DNA of 64,000 nucleotides from Paramixta manurensis. Its GTDB lineage: Bacteria > Pseudomonadota > Gammaproteobacteria > Enterobacterales > Enterobacteriaceae. Location: the NCBI RefSeq assembly GCF_013285385.1, contig NZ_CP054212.1, positions 3,100,001 through 3,164,000 of the forward strand, read 5' to 3'. Position numbers and translations under genes: made by a program. A model generated the notes under the pieces. The model worked only from the letters and a program-made list of their open reading frames with translations. It ran no database searches and had not been told where the DNA came from. Positions 26,152-34,651 of the stretch are shown one piece after another; the stretch's first letter is position 1, and every line of letters begins with the position of its first letter.

Positions 26152-26880
26152 ATGAACGCAGAACATCAGCCAACCTCGCCCAACGTCGATCATGATGAAA
26201 TCGCCAAGTTTGAAGCGGTCGCTTCTCGCTGGTGGGATAAAGAGGGAGAATTTAAGCCATTGCACCGCATTAATCCGCTGCGTTTAGGCTATATCGCGCA
26301 GCATGCGGAGGGCTTATTTGGTAAGAAAGTGCTGGATGTCGGCTGCGGCGGCGGCATTTTGTCAGAAAGCATGGCGCGCGAAGGCGCAATAGTCACCGGG
26401 TTAGATATGGGTGCCGAACCGCTGGAAGTGGCGCGCCTGCACGCGCTGGAAAGCGGCGTTGAGGTTAACTACATCCAACAAACCGTCGAAGAACATGCGC
26501 AACAAAACCCCGGCGCCTATGACGTGGTAACCTGCATGGAAATGCTGGAACACGTTCCCGACCCGCGTTCCGTTATTCACGCTTGCGCCCGCCTGGTAAA
26601 ACCTGGCGGCGAGGTCTTTTTCTCAACACTAAATCGCAACGGCAAAGCGTGGCTGATGGCGATTGTCGGTGCGGAATATCTGCTGCGCATGGTTCCGCGC
26701 GGCACGCACGACGTGAAAAAATTTATTCGCCCTGCCGAACTACTGAACTGGGTCGACGAAACGCCGCTACGCGAGCGCCATATTATTGGCCTGCATTACA
26801 ACCCGTTGAGCGACCGTTTCCGCTTAGGGCGAGGCGTCGACGTCAACTATATGGTGCATACTCGCCATAGCGGCGAATAA
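26152..26880 (+). CDS. ubiG: UbiG, ubiquinone biosynthesis O-methyltransferase
   Basis: 242 residues. UbiG performs both O-methylation steps of ubiquinone synthesis with S-adenosylmethionine. It is a class I methyltransferase with motif I VLDVGCGGG (~60-68), an acidic residue closing the next strand (VTGLDMG), and VVTCMEMLEHVPDP as the motif II/III region; the family signature WWD lies near residue 28 and MVPRGTHDVKKFI in the C-terminal membrane-contact region. A CAGGAG Shine-Dalgarno sequence precedes the ATG, and TATACT at 26117-26122 is a plausible -10. It is divergent from gyrA and convergent with lsrG. Confidence 0.97.
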   Translation: MNAEHQPTSPNVDHDEIAKFEAVASRWWDKEGEFKPLHRINPLRLGYIAQHAEGLFGKKVLDVGCGGGILSESMAREGAIVTGLDMGAEPLEVARLHALESGVEVNYIQQTVEEHAQQNPGAYDVVTCMEMLEHVPDPRSVIHACARLVKPGGEVFFSTLNRNGKAWLMAIVGAEYLLRMVPRGTHDVKKFIRPAELLNWVDETPLRERHIIGLHYNPLSDRFRLGRGVDVNYMVHTRHSGE

Positions 26881-26928
26881 GCCCGGCAAGATTCGCCATG
26901 CGCCGTGCTACACGGCCATGGCGGCCTA

Positions 26929-27219
26929 TTACGGATATATGCCTTTAAACACTCGCTTTTTACGCGGTTCGGTCATTAACGCTTCTAACGCTTCGACACA
27001 GGCAAGGTAGTGTGGCGTTTTCTTATGCGCGGCAACTGCCTCCTGGTTCGCATAAGCTTCATAGATAAAGAAACGTGTCGGCACCTGCTCATCCTGCAAC
27101 ACATCAAACCGTAAGTTACCCGGCTCCTGAAGTGCGCCTAAGTGATTGGCGTGAAAAACGGTTAAAAACTCTTCAATCTTATCTTCTTTGACATTAATTT
27201 CGACCAACGTAACGTCCAT
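26929..27219 (-). CDS. lsrG: LsrG, phospho-AI-2 isomerase/degradation enzyme
   Basis: 96 residues, an ABM-domain (antibiotic biosynthesis monooxygenase fold) protein. VTLVEINVKEDKIEEFLTVF, NLRFDVLQDEQVPTRFFIYE and the C-terminal PRKKRVFKGIYP match LsrG closely. In E. coli LsrG isomerises phosphorylated DPD (AI-2-P) so that LsrF can cleave it. Start: ATG 27219 is preceded by GGAGG; an upstream in-frame ATG at 27270 adds an unrelated sequence and is rejected. The gene is divergent from lsrK (160 bp between starts) and convergent with ubiG. The rest of the lsr operon (transporter, binding protein, LsrF, LsrR) is not in the window. Confidence 0.93.
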   Translation of the reverse strand: MDVTLVEINVKEDKIEEFLTVFHANHLGALQEPGNLRFDVLQDEQVPTRFFIYEAYANQEAVAAHKKTPHYLACVEALEALMTEPRKKRVFKGIYP

Positions 27220-27379
27220 TACTCCTCCATTTTCATCTGCACTATCCGCGCGACAAAGCTTGGTTGGCATTGAAAAATAAAACTTTCGTATCGGTCACAG
27301 ATTGTTGATCCCACCGCTTCGCCGCGACAAATTGCGTCAATACTTGCATCCAGACGCGCATCACAGGAGCACCCACCGT

Positions 27380-28966
27380 ATGGCCTTATCATCTTCTGCT
27401 TCTTCCGGTTATTTACTCACGCTTGATGCTGGTACCGGTAGCATCCGCGCGGTTATTTTTAATCACCATGGCGAGCAGATCGCCGCCGGCCAGGCCGAAT
27501 GGCAACACCTCGAAGTGGAAGGCGTACCGGGTTCGATGGAGTTTGACCTGGAGAACAACTGGCAGTTGACCTGTCAGTGCATTCGCCAGGCGTTACAACA
27601 GGCCCAACTTCCGCCGCGCGAGATTCTCAGCGTCGCCGCCTGCTCAATGCGTGAAGGGATTGTGTTGTATGACAAGAATGGCACAGCGATTTGGGCCTGC
27701 GCCAATGTCGATGCCCGCGCAAAACGTGAAGTGAGCGAATTAAAAGAGATTCATCACGGCGATTTTGAACGGGAAGTTTATGCCTGTTCCGGCCAAACGC
27801 TGGCGCTGAGCGCGATGCCGCGTCTGTTATGGCTGGCGCATTATCGTCAGGATATTTATCGTCAGGCCGCCACCATTACCATGATTAGCGACTGGCTGGC
27901 CTGGAAGCTGTGCGGCGAACTGGCGGTCGATCCTTCTAACGCCGGTACCACCGGGATGCTGGACTTGCAAACCCGCAACTGGCGCCCCGACCTGTTGGAT
28001 ATGGCTGGCTTACGCGCCGATTTGCTGTCTCCGGTGGCGGAAACCGGCACGTTGCTCGGCAAGGTGACCGCCGAGGCGGCAGCGGCCTGCGGCCTGGCGG
28101 CGGGCACGCCGGTAGGCGTTGGCGGCGGCGATGTCCAACTCGGCTCGCTCGGATTGGGGATTGTACGCAGCGGACAAACGGCGGTACTGGGCGGCAGCTT
28201 TTGGCAACAGGTGGTTAATTTACCGCAGCCGCAAACCGACCCGGAGATGAACATCCGCGTGAACCCTCACGTAATCCCCGGCATGGCGCAGGCAGAGTCG
28301 ATCAGTTTCTTTACCGGCCTCACCATGCGCTGGTTCCGCGATGCCTTTTGCGCCGAAGAGAAATTACTGTCGCAACGTCTCGGCGTCGATGTGTATAGCC
28401 TGCTGGAAGAGATGGCGGCGCGTGTGCCGCCCGGCGCCTGGGGTGTGACGCCGATTTTTTCCGATGCGATGCATTTCAAAAACTGGTATCACGCAGCGCC
28501 CGCTTTTATCAACTTATCGCTCGACCCTGAACGGTGTAATAAACAAACGCTGTTCCGCGCGCTTGAAGAGAATGCCGCTATCGTCTCAGCTTGCAATCTC
28601 GACCTGATCGCTAACTTTTCCGGTGTACGTGCCGATTCGCTGGTGTTTGCCGGCGGCGGCGCCAAAGGAAAATTATGGAGCCAAATTCTCAGCGATGTCA
28701 CCGGCTTGCCGGTACGGGTACCAATGGTTAAAGAAGCCACCGCGCTCGGCTGTGCGATTGCCGCGGGTGTCGCGGCGGGCGTTTACCACTCCATGGCAGA
28801 GACCGGCGAAGCGTTAGTACGTTGGGAGCGCGACTACCAGCCGAATGCAACCCATCATCAGCATTACCTGCAACAGAAACAGGCCTGGCAGGCGATTTAT
28901 GCCGAACAATTGACGTTAGTAGACAGTGGATTAACCACCTCGATGTGGAAAGCACCGGGGTTATAA
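27380..28966 (+). CDS. lsrK: LsrK, autoinducer-2 kinase
   Basis: 528 residues (E. coli 530). FGGY-family carbohydrate kinase: phosphate-binding loop DAGTGS (~16-21), SMREGIVLY, SDWLAWKL, GGGDVQLGSLGLG and the C-terminal adenine-binding FAGGGAKGKLWSQ. LsrK phosphorylates AI-2 (DPD) in the cytoplasm, trapping the signal and producing the LsrR-inactivating ligand. Start: ATG 27380 follows AGGAG at about ten bases and aligns with the family; an in-frame ATG at 27302 has no such support. Its partner lsrG is divergent next door. In E. coli lsrK sits beside lsrR and the lsrACDBFG operon; here it is between ubiG and nrdA. Confidence 0.95.
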   Translation: MALSSSASSGYLLTLDAGTGSIRAVIFNHHGEQIAAGQAEWQHLEVEGVPGSMEFDLENNWQLTCQCIRQALQQAQLPPREILSVAACSMREGIVLYDKNGTAIWACANVDARAKREVSELKEIHHGDFEREVYACSGQTLALSAMPRLLWLAHYRQDIYRQAATITMISDWLAWKLCGELAVDPSNAGTTGMLDLQTRNWRPDLLDMAGLRADLLSPVAETGTLLGKVTAEAAAACGLAAGTPVGVGGGDVQLGSLGLGIVRSGQTAVLGGSFWQQVVNLPQPQTDPEMNIRVNPHVIPGMAQAESISFFTGLTMRWFRDAFCAEEKLLSQRLGVDVYSLLEEMAARVPPGAWGVTPIFSDAMHFKNWYHAAPAFINLSLDPERCNKQTLFRALEENAAIVSACNLDLIANFSGVRADSLVFAGGGAKGKLWSQILSDVTGLPVRVPMVKEATALGCAIAAGVAAGVYHSMAETGEALVRWERDYQPNATHHQHYLQQKQAWQAIYAEQLTLVDSGLTTSMWKAPGL

Positions 28967-29288
28967 GTGGCGTTACCATTAGGTTTACTTATCTTCAAAA
29001 CCAAGAGCAGATCTTTTTCCTTCTGGACAGCAGTCAGCGGAAAATTGTAGGGTTCGCCAAGCCACCAGGGTTAAATATTATCCGCAGACGAAGCGCTGAA
29101 AAGCGCTCCGCTTAGTACGCTTTTGCGCTAAAACAAACCAGATGGAATAAGGGCTGAATAGAAAACCGGCGTTCGATCAAATTTTTGATTTTTTTCTTAA
29201 GAGCATTGACACGCCGAAGAGCCTTGTTACCCGTGGACTGAAGAAATGCTAACGGGTTTTACCCGGCAATCCAGGCAAAATTTACCTC
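28967..29288. other. Intergenic stretch after lsrK
   Basis: No gene seen. It holds an inverted repeat AGCGCT-GAAA-AGCGCT (29092-29107) without a T-run, and an AT-rich ATCAAA/TTTGAT hairpin followed by TTTTTTT near 29178-29197, which is a weak candidate terminator for lsrK. The nrdA promoter follows at 29289. Confidence 0.4.
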
Positions 29289-29316
29289 TTGTACTGTGCG
29301 AATAACTTACTAGAAT
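29289..29316 (+). promoter_or_regulatory. Candidate nrdA promoter
   Basis: TTGTAC (29289-29294), 16-nt spacer, TAGAAT (29311-29316). Predicted transcription start about 29323, giving a leader of ~117 nt, similar to the ~110-nt leader I recall for E. coli nrdA. Confidence 0.6.
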
Positions 29317-29349
29317 ACTCACCATCTTGTTGTTCATTCATTCCTCAAC

Positions 29350-29363
29350 CCCTATATATAGTG
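29350..29363 (+). promoter_or_regulatory. NrdR box upstream of nrdA
   Basis: CCCTATATATAGTG(T) closely matches the NrdR consensus (acaCTATATATAGTGt). A possible, much weaker partner (CACCATCTTGTTGT, 29320-29333) lies 30 bp upstream centre to centre. NrdR represses ribonucleotide reductase genes when nucleotide pools are high. Confidence 0.7.
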
Positions 29364-29364
29364 T

Positions 29365-29404
29365 TTATCCACAGAGTTACTCACAAAGAGCAAGCTGTGC
29401 ATAA
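29365..29404. promoter_or_regulatory. Pair of DnaA boxes in the nrdA leader
   Basis: TTATCCACA at 29365-29373 (plus) and TGTGCATAA at 29396-29404 (the reverse of TTATGCACA) both fit the TTATNCACA DnaA box exactly. The E. coli nrdA control region also has two DnaA boxes, linking dNTP synthesis to replication initiation. Confidence 0.85.
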
Positions 29405-29439
29405 ACGGGGGATATTTTTCACGGACAGGTAAACGCGAA

Positions 29440-31725
29440 ATGAATCAGAGTCTGCTCGTCACGAAACGCGATGGTCGCCAGGAGCGAATCAATCTCGACA
29501 AAATCCACCGAGTACTGGACTGGGCCGCCGAAGGGCTGCAGAACGTTTCGGTTTCTCAGGTTGAACTGCGTTCGCATATCCAGTTTTACGACGGCATCAA
29601 AACAGCGGACATTCATGAAACTATCATTAAGGCCGCTGCCGACCTGATCTCTCGCGATGCGCCGGATTACCAGTATATGGCCGCCCGTTTGGCTATCTTC
29701 CACCTGCGTAAAAAAGCTTACGGTCAGTTTGAGCCGCCGAAGCTGTATGACCAAGTGGTACGTATGGTCGAGATGGGCAAGTATGACCGCCATCTGCTGG
29801 AAGACTATAGCCAGGAAGAGTTTGCACAGATGGACGGCTTTATCGACCACTGGCGCGATATGAATTTCTCTTACGCGGCGGTAAAACAACTGGAAGGGAA
29901 ATATTTGGCGCAAAACCGCGTTAGCGGGGAAATTTACGAAAGCGCACAGTTCTTATATATCCTGGTTGCTGCTTGCCTGTTCTCCGGCTATCCGCGTGAA
30001 ACCCGTCTGGATTACGTGAAACGTTTCTATGATGCGATTTCGACCTTTAAGATCTCTTTGCCCACGCCAATTATGTCCGGCGTGCGCACGCCAACCCGCC
30101 AGTTCAGCTCATGCGTGCTGATCGAGTGTGGCGATAGCCTGGATTCGATTAACGCCACCTCTAGCGCGATTGTGAAATACGTTTCTCAACGGGCCGGTAT
30201 CGGTATTAACGCCGGTCGCATCCGTGCGCTCGGTAGCCCGATTCGCGGCGGTGAAGCGTTTCATACCGGCTGTATCCCGTTCTATAAACATTTCCAGACG
30301 GCGGTAAAATCCTGTTCTCAGGGCGGCGTGCGCGGTGGCGCGGCCACATTGTTCTACCCTATGTGGCATCTGGAAGTTGAAAGCCTGTTAGTGTTGAAAA
30401 ACAACCGGGGCGTTGAAGGCAACCGCGTGCGTCATATGGACTATGGCGTACAGATTAACAAGCTGATGTATCAACGCCTGCTGAAAGGTGAAGACATTAC
30501 CTTATTCAGCCCGTCTGACGTACCGGGCCTGTATGACGCATTCTTTGCCGATCAGGATGAGTTTGAGCGTCTTTATACCAAATATGAGCAGGATAGCAGC
30601 ATTCGCAAACAGCGTGTGAAGGCCGTCGACCTGTTCTCGTTGATGATGCAGGAACGCGCCTCTACCGGTCGTATTTATATTCAAAACGTTGACCACTGTA
30701 ATACCCACAGCCCGTTTGATCCGGCGATTGCACCTGTGCGTCAGTCGAACCTGTGCCTGGAAATTGCGCTACCGACCAAACCGCTGTTGGATGTCAACGA
30801 TGAGAATGGTGAAATTGCGCTTTGTACGCTTTCCGCCTTTAACCTCGGCGCGATTAATAGCCTCGCGGATCTGGAAGAGTTAGCGGTGCTGGCGGTACGC
30901 GCATTGGATGCGTTACTCGACTATCAGGATTACCCCATTCCGGCAGCGAAACGCGGCGCGATGGGCCGTCGTACCTTGGGCATCGGTGTTATTAACTTTG
31001 CCTACTATCTGGCGAAAAACGGCGTGCGTTATTCCGATGGCAGCGCCAATAATCTGACGCATAAAACCTTCGAAGCTATTCAATATTACCTGTTGAAAGC
31101 CTCGAATGAGCTGGCGAAAGAGCAAGGCGCTTGCCCGTGGTTCAATGAAACCACCTATGCGCAAGGTATTCTGCCGATTGATACCTACAAGAAAGATCTC
31201 GACGTTATTTGTAACGAGCCGCTGCATCTGGATTGGGAAGCGCTGCGTGAATCGATTAAAACGCACGGCTTGCGTAACTCGACGCTCTCAGCATTGATGC
31301 CGTCTGAAACCTCGTCGCAGATTTCTAATGCGACCAACGGCATTGAACCGCCACGCGGTCATATCAGCATCAAAGCGTCGAAAGACGGCATACTGCGCCA
31401 GGTGGTGCCGGAGTATGAGCGTCTGAAAGAGAACTATGAGCTGTTGTGGGAAATGCCGAATAACGACGGTTATCTCCAACTGGTTGGCGTGATGCAGAAA
31501 TTTATCGATCAGGCTATTTCGTCCAACACCAACTATGATCCGACGCGTTTCCCGAACGGCAAAGTGCCGATGAAACAGTTGCTGAAAGATTTGTTGACCG
31601 CCTACAAGTTTGGCGTAAAAACGCTTTATTACCAAAACACCCGCGACGGCGCGGAAGATGCGCAGGACGATCTCGCCCCTTCAATTCAGGATGATGGCTG
31701 CGAAAGCGGCGCCTGCAAAATTTAA
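29440..31725 (+). CDS. nrdA: Ribonucleoside-diphosphate reductase class Ia, alpha subunit
   Basis: 761 residues, identical in length to E. coli NrdA. The N-terminal ATP-cone (LLVTKRDGRQERINLDKIHRVLDWAAEGL) gives overall activity control by ATP/dATP. The active-site Cys in TRQFSSCVLIECGD, the Cys in SNLCLEIALPT with the FNLGAINS region, and the C-terminal redox pair CESGAC are all present. With NrdB it reduces all four ribonucleoside diphosphates under aerobic conditions. It leads the nrdA-nrdB-yfaE operon. The upstream region carries a promoter, an NrdR box and two DnaA boxes. Confidence 0.98.
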   Translation: MNQSLLVTKRDGRQERINLDKIHRVLDWAAEGLQNVSVSQVELRSHIQFYDGIKTADIHETIIKAAADLISRDAPDYQYMAARLAIFHLRKKAYGQFEPPKLYDQVVRMVEMGKYDRHLLEDYSQEEFAQMDGFIDHWRDMNFSYAAVKQLEGKYLAQNRVSGEIYESAQFLYILVAACLFSGYPRETRLDYVKRFYDAISTFKISLPTPIMSGVRTPTRQFSSCVLIECGDSLDSINATSSAIVKYVSQRAGIGINAGRIRALGSPIRGGEAFHTGCIPFYKHFQTAVKSCSQGGVRGGAATLFYPMWHLEVESLLVLKNNRGVEGNRVRHMDYGVQINKLMYQRLLKGEDITLFSPSDVPGLYDAFFADQDEFERLYTKYEQDSSIRKQRVKAVDLFSLMMQERASTGRIYIQNVDHCNTHSPFDPAIAPVRQSNLCLEIALPTKPLLDVNDENGEIALCTLSAFNLGAINSLADLEELAVLAVRALDALLDYQDYPIPAAKRGAMGRRTLGIGVINFAYYLAKNGVRYSDGSANNLTHKTFEAIQYYLLKASNELAKEQGACPWFNETTYAQGILPIDTYKKDLDVICNEPLHLDWEALRESIKTHGLRNSTLSALMPSETSSQISNATNGIEPPRGHISIKASKDGILRQVVPEYERLKENYELLWEMPNNDGYLQLVGVMQKFIDQAISSNTNYDPTRFPNGKVPMKQLLKDLLTAYKFGVKTLYYQNTRDGAEDAQDDLAPSIQDDGCESGACKI

Positions 31726-31734
31726 TCATCGGAC

Positions 31735-31760
31735 TGGCCGGGGAATGCCCGGCCATTTCT
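31735..31760 (+). other. Intercistronic hairpin between nrdA and nrdB
   Basis: TGGCCGGG / CCCGGCCA (8 bp, loop GAATG), followed by TTTCT. The T-run is too weak for full termination; it more likely tunes mRNA stability or the nrdA:nrdB ratio. Confidence 0.55.
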
Positions 31761-31806
31761 CCGGTATTGGCCAGACAACTCTGGCCCGATTTAGGTGGAA
31801 TAAATC

Positions 31807-32937
31807 ATGGCTTACACCACTTTCTCGCAAAACAAAAACAATCAGTTGAACGAGCCGATGTTTTTTGGTCAGCCGGTTAACGTGGCGCGTTACGACCAAC
31901 AAAAATACGATATTTTCGAGAAGCTGATTGAGAAGCAACTCTCCTTTTTCTGGCGCCCGGAAGAGGTTGACGTTTCTCGCGACCGTATTGATTATCAAGG
32001 GTTGCCGGAACACGAAAAACATATCTTTATCAGCAACCTGAAATATCAAACGCTACTCGACTCGATCCAGGGCCGCAGCCCGAACGTGGCGTTACTGCCG
32101 CTGATTTCGATTCCGGAATTGGAAACTTGGGTAGAAACCTGGGCATTTTCAGAAACCATCCACTCGCGTTCTTATACCCATATCATCCGTAATATTGTTA
32201 ACGACCCGGCGTTGGTGTTTGACGATATTGTGACCAATGAACAGATCTTAATGCGGGCGAAAGATATCTCCAGCTATTACGACTCCCTGATCGAGATGAC
32301 CAACTACTGGCATCAACTGGGTGAAGGGACGCATCAGGTTAACGGTAAAACCGTGATCGTTAACCTGCATGAGCTGAAAAAGCAGTTATATCTGTGCCTG
32401 ATGAGCGTGAATGCGCTGGAAGCGATCCGTTTCTATGTCAGTTTCGCCTGCTCCTTTGCCTTTGCCGAGCGCGAACTGATGGAAGGGAACGCCAAAATTA
32501 TCCGTTTGATCGCCCGTGATGAAGCGCTGCATCTGACCGGCACGCAACATATGCTGAACCTGATGCGCAGCGGCGAAGACGATCCGGAAATGAAAGAAGT
32601 GGCGCAGGAGTGCCGTCAGCAATGCTACGACCTGTTTGTGCTTGCCGCTCAGCAAGAGAAAGAGTGGGCGGAATATCTCTTCCGCGACGGCTCAATGATT
32701 GGTCTGAATAAGGATATTCTGTGCCAATACATCGAGTACATCACCAATATTCGCATGCAGGCGGTGGGGCTGGACCTGCCGTTTCAGACACGTTCTAACC
32801 CCATTCCGTGGATCAACGCGTGGTTAGTGTCTGATAACGTCCAGGTGGCGCCGCAAGAAGTTGAAGTCAGTTCCTACCTGGTCGGCCAGATCGACTCGGA
32901 AGTAGGCGAAGACGATTTTAACGACTTCCAACTGTAA
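31807..32937 (+). CDS. nrdB: Ribonucleoside-diphosphate reductase class Ia, beta subunit
   Basis: 376 residues, as in E. coli. Diiron-tyrosyl radical subunit: ligand motifs WAFSETIHSRSYTHIIRNI (contains the Glu and His ligands and the radical Tyr, residue 122 or 123 by family numbering) and RLIARDEALHLTGTQHML (Glu and His ligands). The C-terminal tail EVSSYLVGQIDSEVGEDDFNDFQL binds NrdA. It passes the radical to the NrdA active site for each turnover. AGGTGG about ten bases upstream of the ATG serves as ribosome-binding site. The stop is 3 bp before yfaE. Confidence 0.98.
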   Translation: MAYTTFSQNKNNQLNEPMFFGQPVNVARYDQQKYDIFEKLIEKQLSFFWRPEEVDVSRDRIDYQGLPEHEKHIFISNLKYQTLLDSIQGRSPNVALLPLISIPELETWVETWAFSETIHSRSYTHIIRNIVNDPALVFDDIVTNEQILMRAKDISSYYDSLIEMTNYWHQLGEGTHQVNGKTVIVNLHELKKQLYLCLMSVNALEAIRFYVSFACSFAFAERELMEGNAKIIRLIARDEALHLTGTQHMLNLMRSGEDDPEMKEVAQECRQQCYDLFVLAAQQEKEWAEYLFRDGSMIGLNKDILCQYIEYITNIRMQAVGLDLPFQTRSNPIPWINAWLVSDNVQVAPQEVEVSSYLVGQIDSEVGEDDFNDFQL

Positions 32938-32940
32938 TTA

Positions 32941-33204
32941 ATGATGGCAGGGAATCTTATTATCCTGCGCGCAACCGGCGCGCGTCTGCAGTGTGATGAT
33001 ACCCATCCCACCTTGCTGGCGGCGCTGGAGTCGCATAATTTATGCGTTGAATATCAGTGTCGCGAAGGGTATTGCGGCTCCTGCCGCACTCGCCTGCTGA
33101 AAGGAGAGGTGTGCTATGCAGAGCAGCCGCTCGCTTTTCTTCAGGAAGGTGAAATTTTGCCCTGCTGCTGCAAGGCAAAAGGCGATATTGAAATCGAAAT
33201 GTAA
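32941..33204 (+). CDS. yfaE: YfaE, 2Fe-2S ferredoxin for NrdB cofactor maintenance
   Basis: 87 residues. Plant-type [2Fe-2S] ferredoxin with C40-x4-C45-x2-C48 (YQCREGYCGSC) and the fourth ligand in LPCCC (~75-77). In E. coli YfaE supplies electrons to rebuild the diiron-tyrosyl cofactor of NrdB. It begins 3 bp after nrdB; the start is one of two consecutive ATGs (32941 or 32944). It converges on yfaY. Confidence 0.95.
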   Translation: MMAGNLIILRATGARLQCDDTHPTLLAALESHNLCVEYQCREGYCGSCRTRLLKGEVCYAEQPLAFLQEGEILPCCCKAKGDIEIEM

Positions 33205-33224
33205 GGGATGACGCGTCATCCCTT
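33203..33224. terminator. Palindromic hairpin between convergent yfaE and yfaY
   Basis: An uninterrupted 22-bp perfect palindrome (AAGGGATGACG / CGTCATCCCTT) overlaps the yfaE stop. Neither side has a proper T-run, so it may terminate weakly in both directions or protect mRNA ends. Confidence 0.5.
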
Positions 33225-33231
33225 ATGACGC

Positions 33232-34428
33232 TTACATTTCTAGCGTATCCACCACATCAATCCAACCGTGCCCGGTGCTAACCGGCATGCCAGCCAGCCA
33301 GCGGCGTAGCATATTCATCGCCATCATTACCACCACCTCCTGCCGCGTTTTCAGCCCGTGGCGCTGGGTAGTAAACTTTACCTGTTGGGCGAAGGTTCCT
33401 TGCGGCGTGGTGAGCGCAAATCCCAATAACTGATCCTGAGATTCCCCGACACTTAACGCCAGTGAGGTTCCGTTGAGATGCGCCAGTGTACGGGTGCGCT
33501 GCGCCTGTTCGCTCAGCGTTTCACTGAAGCCTGGCAACACATTCCCCTGCCCTAACGGCGCCTCAGCCGAGGCAAGCTGCCAGTGTAATAACCCGGCAGA
33601 GAACTGTTCGCTAATACTCAGCGACAACCCTCTATCACGTAACTGCCGTGCCAGTTCTAGCGGCAGCCCATCAGTCCCTTCAAAAATCGTGCAGTCCAGC
33701 AGCAAGGTTTTCACCTGCTGCCAACAGTGTTCCATTGCGCTGCGCTGTTCGGCGGGGCCAGTCAGTTTTATTTCAATAATGGGCATTGATGAGCGATAGC
33801 CCATTACCACGCCCGGCGGTAAGGGAATTGGCTCCAACTCAGCGGCCAGATCGCTTTCGCCGCGGCCAAAAGTAGTCAGACGCAGGCAGAGCGGCGGCTG
33901 TGGCAAGGCAAAGTCCTGATGCAGACGCGGTAAAATTTGTTGGTCGACCATCACCTTAAACTCGGAAGGCACGCCCGGCGTAAAGAAAATGCGACAACGG
34001 TTAAGGCGGATAGCAAACCCGCAGGCGGTTCCCACCGGGTTATCAATTAGCTCAGCCCCGGCCGGGATTTCCGCCTGTTTACGGTTCGAGGGCGCCATCA
34101 CACGACCTCGGCTGGCGAACCAAGCCTCCATATTTTCCAGCCACGCCTGCTGCAACTCTAGCTCAACGCCACAGGCGGTGGCCGCCGCCAGGGCGCTGAG
34201 ATCATCACTGGTCGGCCCCAGGCCGCCATTAACAATCAACACATCGGCCAGTTGGCTGCGTTCGGTTAACGCGGCAACCAGCGACTCCAGGCTATCGCCC
34301 ACGGTGGAACGGCTCGTCATCGGTAACCCGCTTTGAAACAGCCGGTCTGCCAGCCATGCCGCGTTGGTATCGACAATTTGCCCGTGTAACACCTCATCGC
34401 CCGTTGAGAGCATTTCCACTCGTATCAC
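33232..34428 (-). CDS. yfaY: YfaY, CinA/MoaB-like domain protein
   Basis: 398 residues (E. coli about 400). The N-terminal MoCF/CinA-type domain has EMLSTGDEVLHGQIVDTNAAWLA, NGGLGPTSDDLSALAAA and FFTPGVPSEFKVM. The C-terminal half resembles the CinA amidase fold (LSISEQFSAGLLHWQLAS) but, as in E. coli YfaY, it is degenerate. True CinA is a nicotinamide-nucleotide amidase/pyrophosphatase; YfaY activity is not established. Start: GTG 34428 has a strong AGGAGG seven bases upstream and matches the family N-terminus; an upstream in-frame ATG at 34485 is not supported. It is divergent from katA, from which 220 bp separate it. Confidence 0.92.
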   Translation of the reverse strand: MIRVEMLSTGDEVLHGQIVDTNAAWLADRLFQSGLPMTSRSTVGDSLESLVAALTERSQLADVLIVNGGLGPTSDDLSALAAATACGVELELQQAWLENMEAWFASRGRVMAPSNRKQAEIPAGAELIDNPVGTACGFAIRLNRCRIFFTPGVPSEFKVMVDQQILPRLHQDFALPQPPLCLRLTTFGRGESDLAAELEPIPLPPGVVMGYRSSMPIIEIKLTGPAEQRSAMEHCWQQVKTLLLDCTIFEGTDGLPLELARQLRDRGLSLSISEQFSAGLLHWQLASAEAPLGQGNVLPGFSETLSEQAQRTRTLAHLNGTSLALSVGESQDQLLGFALTTPQGTFAQQVKFTTQRHGLKTRQEVVVMMAMNMLRRWLAGMPVSTGHGWIDVVDTLEM

Positions 34429-34651
34429 GTTATCTCCTCCTGCGGTTAATCGTCCTACTGTAGGAAGCCCGCGCGTGAAACACAATGTGAAAACGTGGCG
34501 GCAGTGATTTTAAAAATGGCAGTGATAGTTTCTGCCTGATTGTCAGCGATCAAGATTACATCGCACAATGCGTCACATAATAGGTATCCCCAATTAAATA
34601 GAAGAAATCATCTAAGAATATTTTCCACAATCATTAAGAGAGAGAAGCCGT
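34429..34651. promoter_or_regulatory. yfaY-katA divergent region
   Basis: AT-rich toward katA. The stretch taagaatatt at 34613-34622 matches the first ten bases of the RcsAB-box consensus (TAAGAATATTCCTA) but not the last four. ATAG-T and CCTG spaced as in an OxyR half-site occur near 34528, with a poor second half. GAGAGAG before the katA ATG is the ribosome-binding site. No strong sigma-70 promoter stands out. Confidence 0.35.

Noticed and set aside
29320..29333. Second NrdR box
   Set aside because: Only about half the positions match, and the centre-to-centre distance (30 bp) is slightly short of the usual ~31-32 bp; kept only as a remark.
34525..34565. OxyR site upstream of katA
   Set aside because: Only the first half (ATAG-T...CT) fits; the second half and its spacing do not match the four-element consensus.
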